From contig CAMYJU010000005.1 in the NCBI GenBank assembly GCA_947258795.1, forward strand, positions 62,001 through 126,000: a DNA stretch of 64,000 bases, given 5' to 3'. The notes under the pieces were generated by a model that saw only the letters and a program-made list of their open reading frames with translations, ran no database searches and was not told the origin of the DNA. Numbering within the stretch: the stretch's first letter is position 1; each line of letters opens with the position of its first letter. The position numbers and the translations under genes were made by a program. The stretch comes from an uncultured Gammaproteobacteria bacterium. Lineage in GTDB: Bacteria; Pseudomonadota; Gammaproteobacteria; DRJJ01. Below, piece by piece: positions 56,207 through 64,000 of this stretch.

Positions 56207-57919
56207 ATGCGTGTATCACAATTTCCCCTGTTCACCCTGAAAGAAACCCCGTCCGATGCCGAAATTATAAGTCATCAGTTGATGATGCGCAGTGGCATGA
56301 TACGCAAGCTGGCGGCCGGAATTTACACCTGGTTGCCGTTGGGACTCAGGGTGTTACGCAAGGTGGAAACTATCGTTCGTGAAGAAATGGACCGCGCAGG
56401 TGCGCTGGAGCTGCTGATGCCCGGTGTGCAGCCGGCCGAGTTATGGCAGGAATCCGGTCGCTGGGAACAGTATGGCCCGGAGCTGTTACGCCTGCACGAC
56501 CGGCACCAGCGAGATTTTTGCCTCGGACCGACCCATGAAGAGGTCATCACTGACCTGGCCCGCAACGAGATTAAAAGCTACAAGCAGTTGCCGGTGAACT
56601 TCTACCAGATACAAAACAAGTTCCGTGACGAGATCAGGCCGCGTTTCGGCATCATGCGCGGCCGCGAATTCCTGATGAAGGACGCCTATTCCTTCCACCT
56701 GGACCCGGCCTCGCTACAAGACACCTATGAGATCATGTTCAAGGCCTATAGCAGGATCTTCACCCGTGTCGGGGTCGATTTCCGCCCGGTCGAGGCCGAT
56801 ACCGGCAGCATCGGTGGCAGCACCTCGCACGAATTCCATGTACTGGCAGAATCCGGCGAAGACGCGATTGCGTTCTCAGACCAGGGCGATTATGCGGCCA
56901 ATGTTGAACTCGCGCCCGCACTGCCGCCGACCGGTGAGCGTGCGCAGGCTACGCAGGAACTGACCCGCGTCGCCACCCCGGACCAGCACAGCATCGACGA
57001 GGTCTGTCAGCTGTTCGGTGTGAGCGCCGATCTGACCGTCAAGACCCTGATAGTGGTCGGCAATGATGACACACTGGTCGCGCTGGTAGTGCGCGGTGAC
57101 CACAGCCTGAACACGGTCAAGGCGGAAAAGCTGGCGCAGATCGCCAGCCCGCTGCGCTTTGCCAGCGACGAAGAGATTCGCGCGCAGCTGCCCTGCGGAC
57201 CGGGTTCACTCGGACCGGTCGGGCTGGACATCCCGGCGATTGTCGATCACGGGGCCGCGCTACTGGCCGATTTTGTCTGTGGCGCAAACCAGGACGGCTA
57301 TCACTATAGCGGCTGTAACTGGGGACGCGACCTGGCGGAGCCACAGACCGCCGACCTGCGCAATGTCGAGCAAGGTGACCCAAGCCCGGACGGTAGCGGT
57401 GAACTGCGGATCCGCCGCGGCATCGAGGTCGGCCACATCTTCCAGCTCGGCCAGAAATACAGTGATGCGCTGCATGCCGAGGTGCTGGATGAAAATGGCA
57501 AAACCATCTCCATGAGCATGGGTTGTTACGGTATCGGCGTCTCGCGAGTGGTGGCAGCGGCCATCGAACAGCATCATGACGACAACGGCATCATCTGGCC
57601 GGACAGTATTGCCCCGTTCCAGATTGCGCTGTTACCATTGAATATGAAAAAATCAGAGCGCGTACGGCAGGCCGCCGAGTCGCTGTACCAGTCGCTGACC
57701 GAAGCCGGTTACGAGGTGCTACTGGACGATCGCGCGGTACGTCCCGGTGTGATGTTTGCTGACATGGAACTGATAGGCATCCCGCACCGGATCGTGATCG
57801 GCGACCGCAGTCTGGATCAGGACGAGGTGGAATACAAGGGACGCCGCGATGCGGATAGCACCCAGGTCAAACTGGATCAGCTGTCAGGATTTATGAACGG
57901 AAAACTGGGTAAGTTATGA
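56207..57919 (+). CDS. proS: Prolyl-tRNA synthetase (bacterial, with editing domain)
   Basis: Charges tRNA-Pro. The 570 residues are the long bacterial form with the INS editing domain (about 230-390) inserted between class II motifs 2 and 3. [19 protein letters not shown], the motif-2 region [16 protein letters not shown] then [21 protein letters not shown], the [19 protein letters not shown] motif 3 and [18 protein letters not shown] are seen. It overlaps the lytic transglycosylase gene by 4 bases (ATGA). Confidence 0.97.
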   Translation: MRVSQFPLFTLKETPSDAEIISHQLMMRSGMIRKLAAGIYTWLPLGLRVLRKVETIVREEMDRAGALELLMPGVQPAELWQESGRWEQYGPELLRLHDRHQRDFCLGPTHEEVITDLARNEIKSYKQLPVNFYQIQNKFRDEIRPRFGIMRGREFLMKDAYSFHLDPASLQDTYEIMFKAYSRIFTRVGVDFRPVEADTGSIGGSTSHEFHVLAESGEDAIAFSDQGDYAANVELAPALPPTGERAQATQELTRVATPDQHSIDEVCQLFGVSADLTVKTLIVVGNDDTLVALVVRGDHSLNTVKAEKLAQIASPLRFASDEEIRAQLPCGPGSLGPVGLDIPAIVDHGAALLADFVCGANQDGYHYSGCNWGRDLAEPQTADLRNVEQGDPSPDGSGELRIRRGIEVGHIFQLGQKYSDALHAEVLDENGKTISMSMGCYGIGVSRVVAAAIEQHHDDNGIIWPDSIAPFQIALLPLNMKKSERVRQAAESLYQSLTEAGYEVLLDDRAVRPGVMFADMELIGIPHRIVIGDRSLDQDEVEYKGRRDADSTQVKLDQLSGFMNGKLGKL

Positions 57920-58503
57920 CCGCAATTAGACGTGCCAGCCTGTTACTGATACTGACCTTGCTGGTCACGCCGGTGTTCGGCACCAGTAAGAGCAGTCAAC
58001 AGCCCAGTCCGGACCCGGGTCTGCGCAAGGCCCTGATCAAGGCCGTCAATGACAGCAGCAGTTTCAAGAATCGCTTTGACGCCGAAGTGTGGCTGACCGA
58101 CATGTCCCATCGCATGCGCAAACGTATGCCGGATGTCGACCGGCGTCTGGAACTGTTACGTACCGTACACCTGGAGGCCACGCGCGCCAGACTGCATCCG
58201 GAACTGGTGCTGGCCGTAATCGATATCGAAAGCAACTTCGACCGTTACGCAATTTCCTATGTCGGCGCACGCGGCCTGATGCAGATTATGCCGTTCTGGT
58301 TGGACGAGATTGGCCGGCCTGGTGACGACCTGTTTGATGTGAAAACCAATCTGCGCTTCGGCTGTACCATTCTTCGTTACTACCTGGACATGGAATCCAA
58401 CAATATCCGCCGCGCGCTGGCCCGTTACAATGGTAGTGTCGGCAAGCGCAAGTATCCGGACAAGATATTCAAGGTGCTTTCCAGCCGCTGGTACAAGATG
58501 TAA
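57916..58503 (+). CDS. Lytic transglycosylase (SLT family)
   Basis: A 195-residue exported muramidase-like enzyme with a signal peptide (about 1-23, VFG|T). The SLT domain (about 85-190) has the catalytic Glu in [12 protein letters not shown], followed by [13 protein letters not shown] and [14 protein letters not shown], then [10 protein letters not shown]. It is coupled to proS by overlap, a pairing found in other gammaproteobacteria. Its stop is adjacent to the msrQ stop on the other strand. Confidence 0.9.
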   Translation: MTAIRRASLLLILTLLVTPVFGTSKSSQQPSPDPGLRKALIKAVNDSSSFKNRFDAEVWLTDMSHRMRKRMPDVDRRLELLRTVHLEATRARLHPELVLAVIDIESNFDRYAISYVGARGLMQIMPFWLDEIGRPGDDLFDVKTNLRFGCTILRYYLDMESNNIRRALARYNGSVGKRKYPDKIFKVLSSRWYKM

Positions 58504-59142
58504 TCAGCCGGCCTTTTCGCTGATCGCTGCCATATCCGCCCTCGCATTCCCACCCTTCTTTTTTTGCTGTCCCGACTGCCCGTTGAATTTGATTTTTCTG
58601 ATCACCAGCAGCACCAGCAAGATCGTTGCATAGATCAGCGGTTCGAGTAGATCGGCCTTGATTAGCCAAATATAGTGCACCACACCCAGTATGCCGATCA
58701 GGTAGACCAGCCTGTGCAGTTTTTTCCAGTTGGGCCCAAGGCGACGCATCATGCCCTTGGTTGAAGTCACGGCCAGGGGCACCAGTAGCACCAGCGCAGT
58801 GAAGCCGACGGTGATGTAGGGCCGCTTGAGGATGTCCTCGACAACGAACGCCAGGTCCATGCCAAGATCAAGCAGGAAGTACACACTGAAATGCAGGCTG
58901 GCATAGAAGAACGCGAACAGACCGAGCATGCGCCTGAAGCGTAACACCACCGTCCAGCCACTCAGCTTGCGCAGTGGTGTCACCGCCAGCACGACCAGCA
59001 AAAAGCGCAGTGCCCAGCTACCGGTTTGATGCAACAGTTCCTCGACCGGATTACTGCCGAGCTGACTGGTGTAGACCAGCCATAACAGCCAGGCAAACGG
59101 CAGCAGACACACGGTAAAAACGACTGGCTTGGCAAAACGCAT
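58504..59142 (-). CDS. msrQ: Haem-binding membrane subunit MsrQ
   Basis: Inner-membrane b-type haem protein that passes electrons from the quinone pool or flavins to MsrP. The 212 residues have six spans and conserved histidines in ASLHFSVYF near 85 and KLHRLVYL, HYIWL further on, the ferric-reductase-like pattern. It overlaps msrP by one base, the usual msrPQ operon, though the msrP gene precedes it. Confidence 0.93.
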   Translation of the reverse strand: MRFAKPVVFTVCLLPFAWLLWLVYTSQLGSNPVEELLHQTGSWALRFLLVVLAVTPLRKLSGWTVVLRFRRMLGLFAFFYASLHFSVYFLLDLGMDLAFVVEDILKRPYITVGFTALVLLVPLAVTSTKGMMRRLGPNWKKLHRLVYLIGILGVVHYIWLIKADLLEPLIYATILLVLLVIRKIKFNGQSGQQKKKGGNARADMAAISEKAG

Positions 59143-60104
59143 CAGAAATGTTTTCTCAGGTTCATGCCTGCGTACAGGTGCGCAACCTCATCTCCATAGC
59201 CGTTATACATCAGTGTCTTTTGTTTTGATGAAAACAGGGATCCCTGACCAATGCGACGTTCACGCGCCTGACTCCAGCGCGGATGATCCACCGTCGGATT
59301 CACATTGGCATAAAAGCCGTATTCACGCGGTGCCATCACCGCCCAGGTATTGCGCGGCTGCTTGTCGGTAAAGCGTATCCTGACGATCGACTTGATGTTT
59401 TTAAAGCCGTACTTCCATGGCACCATCAGCCGCAGCGGTGCGCCGTTCTGGTTGGGTAGCACGCGACCGTACAGACCGACCACCATCATCGACAGCGGAT
59501 GCATGGCCTCGTCGATACGCAGGCCCTCTACATAAGGCCAGTCCAGTACACTGCGACGCTGACCAGGCATCTGTGCCTTGTCGTGCAGGGTGGTGAACTC
59601 AACATATTTTGCATTCGAGTTCGGTTCAAAGCGTTTGAGCATCTCCGCCAGCGAAAAACCGACCCACGGCACGACCATGGACCATGCCTCGACACAGCGA
59701 AAACGGTAAATACGCTCTTCCAGCGGATTCCATTTCATGATGTCTTCCATCTGGTAGACGCCCGGTTTATTGACCTCGCCGTCCACGGTTACCGACCAGG
59801 GGCCGGGGCGCAGTGTGTGCGCCCGCTTTGCCGGGTCATGCTTGCCGGTACCAAACTCGTAAAAATTGTTATAGGTAGTAATCTCTTCCCAGGAATTCGG
59901 GTCTTCCAGTTGATACTTGTCATTGCGGCTCACACCGGGCAGTTTCCCGGTCAACGGACTGCCCTTCTTCGCCTCCGCGACAGCTGGCAATAACGCGGCC
60001 CCGGTCAGGGCCAGGCCGGCCTGGATAAACTGACGCCGGCGCTTGTATAGCGGGTAATCGGTTACCTGCGCTTCACGCAGCGACTGGTATTTCTTGATCA
60101 GCAT
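59142..60104 (-). CDS. msrP: Periplasmic methionine sulfoxide reductase, molybdenum subunit
   Basis: Reduces methionine sulfoxide in periplasmic proteins damaged by oxidants. The 320 residues start with a twin-arginine signal ([10 protein letters not shown], 21-30, to AVAEA near 46), so it is exported folded. The molybdopterin domain has [13 protein letters not shown] with the Mo-ligand Cys, [16 protein letters not shown], and [16 protein letters not shown]. It is followed by msrQ. Confidence 0.94.
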   Translation of the reverse strand: MLIKKYQSLREAQVTDYPLYKRRRQFIQAGLALTGAALLPAVAEAKKGSPLTGKLPGVSRNDKYQLEDPNSWEEITTYNNFYEFGTGKHDPAKRAHTLRPGPWSVTVDGEVNKPGVYQMEDIMKWNPLEERIYRFRCVEAWSMVVPWVGFSLAEMLKRFEPNSNAKYVEFTTLHDKAQMPGQRRSVLDWPYVEGLRIDEAMHPLSMMVVGLYGRVLPNQNGAPLRLMVPWKYGFKNIKSIVRIRFTDKQPRNTWAVMAPREYGFYANVNPTVDHPRWSQARERRIGQGSLFSSKQKTLMYNGYGDEVAHLYAGMNLRKHF

Positions 60105-60251
60105 ATTTTGCCCCTGTACATATACACAACACTAATCATAGACCAGTTCGGGCCCAAAGAGTTCACAAAAGTAAAATAAATTACTATTTGCTTTCAATAG
60201 CTTAAGTGAAAAATGTTATGGAATCGTGATGACTGCGTGGCCGGCGAGACT

Positions 60252-63200
60252 TCAGTCCAGCCATACCCGAGCGTTACTGAACATGCGCATCCACGGCCCA
60301 TCCTCGCCCCAACCATCCGGGTGCCAGGAATATTGTACGCTGCGGAACACCCGTTCCGGATGCGGCATCATGACGGTAAAGCGGCCATCCAGATTGCACA
60401 GGCCGGTAATACCGTCCGGTGATCCGTTCGGGTTATGTGGATAGGTTTCGGTCGCGTTACCCTGGTAATCGACATAACGCATCGCAATCGTGGATGAATT
60501 GCGTGCCTGCTCGAGCAGATCGCTGTTCGCGAACTCCGCACGACCCTCGCCATGGGCAACCACGATCGGTAGACGCGAACCACTCATGCCCTGCAGGAAC
60601 AGCGAAGGTGTTTGCAGGATCTCGACCTGGCTGTAGCGCGCTTCGAACTGGTCCGAGCGATTACGTACAAAGTGTGGCCAGTGATCAGTACCGGGGATAA
60701 TTTCGCGCAGATTGGACATCATCTGGCAACCGTTACAGACACCCAGTGCAAAGCTGTCTTCGCGGGCGAAGAACTCGCTGAATACGTCGCGGGTCTGTTG
60801 ATTAAACAGGATCGACTTGGCCCAGCCTTCTCCAGCGCCCAGCACATCGCCATAGGAAAAACCACCGCAGGCGACCAGGCCCTGGAAATCGCGGAGGTTC
60901 ACCCGGCCACTGTGGATGTCACTCATATGCACATCGACGCTGTCGAATCCGGCACGGTCAAAGGCCGCCGCCATCTCGACCTGGCCATTCACGCCCTGCT
61001 CGCGCAGGATCGCCATACGCGGGCGCACCCCACTGGCAATATACGGCGCCGACACCCTGTCGTCCGGATCGAAACTGAGCTCGACAGAGAGTCCGCTCGA
61101 CGCGCTGTCGGCAATCGTATCAAACTCCTGTCGTGCACATTCAGGATTATCACGCAGGGTCTGCATATGCAATGTGGTTTCGGACCAGGCCTGTTGCAGT
61201 GCAACCCTGGACTCACTGATCAGCGCCTTGCCCGGATGGCCACCGTAGACAAACTCGATCGTGTCGGTGTCATTCAGTGTGCCAATCACATGACTGTAGT
61301 GGCCCAGACCACTATCATGTAACAGTTTCAGCACTTCATCGGTGTCGGTGTGTCGAACCTGTAATACCGCACCCAGTTCTTCACAGAACAGCGACGCCAA
61401 AGGTTCATCACCCAGGTCATCGAGACGTACACTGACACCACAATGACCGGCAAAGGCCATCTCGCACACGCTCGCAAACAGCCCGCCGTCGGAACGGTCA
61501 TGATAGGCCAGCAACAGTCTGCGCCGGTTCAGCTCCTGCACGCTATCGAAAAAGTGTCGCATGGCCAACGGATCATCCAGGTCAGCAGGATGATGGCCCA
61601 TATTCTTGTAGACCTGCGCCAGTGCCGAGCCACCCAGGCGATTATGGCCCTTGCCCAGATCGACCAGGATCAGGTCGGTATCACCACAGTCGGTGCGCAG
61701 TTGCGGTGTCAGGGTATGACGGATGTCCTGCACCGCCGTGAATGCACTGATAATCAGTGACAACGGCGCGGTGACCGATTTTTCCTCGCCCTGCTCCTGC
61801 CACACGGTCTTCATGGACATGGAGTCCTTGCCAACCGGTATATTGATACCCAGTGCCGGACACAGTTCCATACCCACTGCCCGAACAGCGTCATACAGCC
61901 CGGCATCCTCGCCGGGGTGACCGGCCGGCACCATCCAGTTCGCTGATAACGCAATGTCGGTCAGCCTGTCGATCTGTGCCGCGGCCAGATTGGTCAGCGC
62001 CTCACCGATGGCCAGGCGCACCGAGGCCTGATGATGTACCAGCGCGACCGGCGTGCGTTCGCCGATGGCCATGGCCTCTCCGGTATAGCCGTTGTAATCG
62101 GTGGCGGTGACGGCGACATCGGCCACCGGCACCTGCCATGGACCGACCATCTGGTCTCGCGTAACCATGCCGGTGACACTACGATCACCGATGGTGATCA
62201 GAAAAGTCTTGTTGGCGACGGTAGGCAGGCGCAGGACACGAAACGCCGCCTCGGTCGGATCGATGCCCGCGGTATCAAATTCCGGCTTGGTAAACGGGTG
62301 ATGATTGACCTTACGTAACATGCGCGGCGGTTTGCCAAGCAGGACCTCCAATGGCATGTCGATCGGTGTGTTATCGAAACAGGCATCACCGAGTTGTAAC
62401 TGGCGATCTTCGGTAGCTTCTCCGATAACCGCGTAAGGACAACGCTCGCGTTCACAGATTGCCTCGAAGCGCGGCATGTCCTGTTGGGAGATCGCGATCA
62501 CATAACGTTCCTGTGCCTCGTTACACCAGATCTCCAGCGGTGACATGCCCGGCTCGTCATTCGGAATGGTACGCAATTCAAAACGCGCGCCACGGCCACT
62601 GTCATTGACCAGTTCCGGCATCGCGTTGGACAGTCCACCGGCACCAACATCGTGTATTGCGATAATCGGATTCTGATCACCCTGGCGCCAGCAGGCATCG
62701 ATCACTTCCTGGCAACGGCGCTCCATCTCCGGGTTACCGCGTTGTACCGACGCGAAGTCCAGGTCCTCGTGACTGTCTCCACTGGCCATGGACGAGGCCG
62801 CACCACCACCCAGGCCGATCAGCATGGCCGGTCCACCAAGCACCACCAGTTGCGCACCCGGCGGGATGCTGTCCTTGTGTATGTGTTCCGTGCGGATATT
62901 GCCCAGGCCACCGGCGAGCATGATCGGTTTATGGTAGCCGCGTACTTCCATACCGGTTGGCCCCGGTACGGTTTCCTCATAGGTTCGGAAGTAACCGCAG
63001 ATATTCGGACGCCCGAACTCGTTGTTGAATGCCGCGGCCCCGATCGGGCCTTCGAGCATGATATCCAGCGCCGACGCGATGCGTTCCGGTTTGCCATGGT
63101 CGGCCTCCCAGGGTTGTGGCGCATCCGGCAGTTTCAGGTTGGACACTGAAAAACCGCACAGGCCGGCCTTGGGCTTGGAACCGCGACCAGTGGCACCCTC

Positions 63201-64000
63201 GTCACGGATCTCGCCCCCGGAGCCGGTCGCCGCCCCCGGATACGGGGAGATCGCTGTAGGATGATTATGCGTCTCCACCTTCATCAGGATTTCCACGGCT
63301 TCTTTTGAAGTTCTGTAGCAATGATCACCCGGATCAGGCATGAACCGAGTTGCCAGAGACCCGCGCATCACTGACGCGTTGTCTTCGTATGCAGACAGGA
63401 TGCCGTTCGGATTTTTTTCGTGGGTATTGCGGATCATTTTAAACAACGACAGCTCGCGTTCCTGTCCGTCGATAATCCAGTCGGCATTGAAAATCTTGTG
63501 ACGGCAATGTTCGGAATTAGCCTGGGCGAACATCATCAGCTCGATATCATTCGGGTTACGCCCCATCGCAGTAAAATTGTCGACCAGGTAATCGATTTCA
63601 TCCTCTGCCAATGCCAGGCCATACTCACGATTGGCATGCACCAGTGCGTCACGTCCGCCACCGAGCACATCCACCGTGCGCATCGGCGCCGGCTCGGCCT
63701 GACTGAACAGGGCCTCGGCCTCATCATTGTTGAATAACACGACCTCGGTCATGCGGTCGTGCAACAGTGGTAGAATGGCAAGTAACTGCTGATCGGTCAG
63801 CGTTGCATCACCCACATCCAGCCAGTAACTGATACCCCGCTCCAGACGTATGATGCTGTCCAACCCGCAATGATGCGCAATATCGGTCGCCTTGCTCGAC
63901 CAGGGTGAAATCGTGCCCGGGCGGGGAACGACCAGCAGCAGCTGACCTTGCGGCTCGCCGACCGGTAATGCCGGCCCGTAACTGAGCAGGCGTTCCAGCA
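60252..64000 (-). CDS. purL: Phosphoribosylformylglycinamidine synthase (5' end outside window)
   Basis: Large single-chain PurL, fourth step of purine synthesis. At least 1249 residues are visible, and the frame stays open past 63863 to the window end, with [19 protein letters not shown] still encoded; so the ATG at 63863 is internal. The FGAM synthase domains show [19 protein letters not shown] and [10 protein letters not shown], and the C-terminal glutaminase domain shows [25 protein letters not shown] (Cys nucleophile) and PHPERVFR. A 147-base spacer separates it from msrP. Confidence 0.97.
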   Translation of the reverse strand, partial: LERLLSYGPALPVGEPQGQLLLVVPRPGTISPWSSKATDIAHHCGLDSIIRLERGISYWLDVGDATLTDQQLLAILPLLHDRMTEVVLFNNDEAEALFSQAEPAPMRTVDVLGGGRDALVHANREYGLALAEDEIDYLVDNFTAMGRNPNDIELMMFAQANSEHCRHKIFNADWIIDGQERELSLFKMIRNTHEKNPNGILSAYEDNASVMRGSLATRFMPDPGDHCYRTSKEAVEILMKVETHNHPTAISPYPGAATGSGGEIRDEGATGRGSKPKAGLCGFSVSNLKLPDAPQPWEADHGKPERIASALDIMLEGPIGAAAFNNEFGRPNICGYFRTYEETVPGPTGMEVRGYHKPIMLAGGLGNIRTEHIHKDSIPPGAQLVVLGGPAMLIGLGGGAASSMASGDSHEDLDFASVQRGNPEMERRCQEVIDACWRQGDQNPIIAIHDVGAGGLSNAMPELVNDSGRGARFELRTIPNDEPGMSPLEIWCNEAQERYVIAISQQDMPRFEAICERERCPYAVIGEATEDRQLQLGDACFDNTPIDMPLEVLLGKPPRMLRKVNHHPFTKPEFDTAGIDPTEAAFRVLRLPTVANKTFLITIGDRSVTGMVTRDQMVGPWQVPVADVAVTATDYNGYTGEAMAIGERTPVALVHHQASVRLAIGEALTNLAAAQIDRLTDIALSANWMVPAGHPGEDAGLYDAVRAVGMELCPALGINIPVGKDSMSMKTVWQEQGEEKSVTAPLSLIISAFTAVQDIRHTLTPQLRTDCGDTDLILVDLGKGHNRLGGSALAQVYKNMGHHPADLDDPLAMRHFFDSVQELNRRRLLLAYHDRSDGGLFASVCEMAFAGHCGVSVRLDDLGDEPLASLFCEELGAVLQVRHTDTDEVLKLLHDSGLGHYSHVIGTLNDTDTIEFVYGGHPGKALISESRVALQQAWSETTLHMQTLRDNPECARQEFDTIADSASSGLSVELSFDPDDRVSAPYIASGVRPRMAILREQGVNGQVEMAAAFDRAGFDSVDVHMSDIHSGRVNLRDFQGLVACGGFSYGDVLGAGEGWAKSILFNQQTRDVFSEFFAREDSFALGVCNGCQMMSNLREIIPGTDHWPHFVRNRSDQFEARYSQVEILQTPSLFLQGMSGSRLPIVVAHGEGRAEFANSDLLEQARNSSTIAMRYVDYQGNATETYPHNPNGSPDGITGLCNLDGRFTVMMPHPERVFRSVQYSWHPDGWGEDGPWMRMFSNARVWLD

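Overview
This looks like one contiguous stretch of a gammaproteobacterial chromosome. Most of it is housekeeping genes in familiar gammaproteobacterial orders: queG/nnr/tsaE/amiB/mutL, panB-panC-panD next to folK and pcnB, pepA-holC-valS, ilvB-ilvN-ilvC-psd-pssA-leuA, and msrP-msrQ. A PEP carboxylase, three tandem DUF2173 proteins and a very large multihaem cytochrome suggest a respiratory or chemolithotrophic lineage, possibly near the sulfur-oxidising Chromatiales-like groups. That placement is an inference from gene content. No rRNA, tRNA or CRISPR array was recognised.

Layout. Positions 1-5.8 kb hold mutL (cut by the window edge), amiB, tsaE and nnr on the minus strand, with queG divergent. 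Positions 5.9-10.8 kb hold pgi and ppc, divergent. Positions 10.9-17.6 kb are a long minus-strand block: three DUF2173 genes, pcnB (probable AUU start), folK, a deoxynucleoside kinase, panB, panC, panD and a YbaK-type deacylase. Positions 17.7-24.9 kb hold an RDD protein, lptG (no lptF beside it), pepA-holC-small gene-valS and a DUF2970 gene. Positions 25-28.5 kb hold an OlsF-like two-domain acyltransferase, an HxlR regulator divergent from a membrane protein across a double operator, and a DUF2846 gene without its export signal. Positions 28.5-32.8 kb are a single 1426-residue gene with a signal peptide, three PKD domains and 14 CxxCH haem sites. Then come a globin-coupled diguanylate cyclase and a methyltransferase.

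Positions about 36.2-42.6 kb are accessory DNA: a small integron cassette array without an integrase (a CALIN). It holds at least four recognisable attC sites, one probable site with a mutated core, and a possible sixth, with short minus-strand ORFs of mostly unknown function. An IS1182-type element sits exactly in the core of one attC and carries a degenerate transposase. An IS110/IS1111-type element with a long non-coding right end, expected to encode its guide (seek/bridge) RNA, caps the upstream end.

Positions 43-64 kb return to core genes: CnoX-like thioredoxin/TPR protein, prfC, udg, rimI, leuA with a previously unmarked Leu-rich leader peptide, pssA, psd, ilvC, ilvN, ilvB, two DUF4124 genes, a MIF-like tautomerase, a dienelactone hydrolase, proS, a lytic transglycosylase, msrQ, msrP and purL (cut by the window end). 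The ilv-psd-pssA-leuA run places branched-chain amino acid and phosphatidylethanolamine synthesis side by side. A promoter and leader in front of leuA allow it to be controlled separately.
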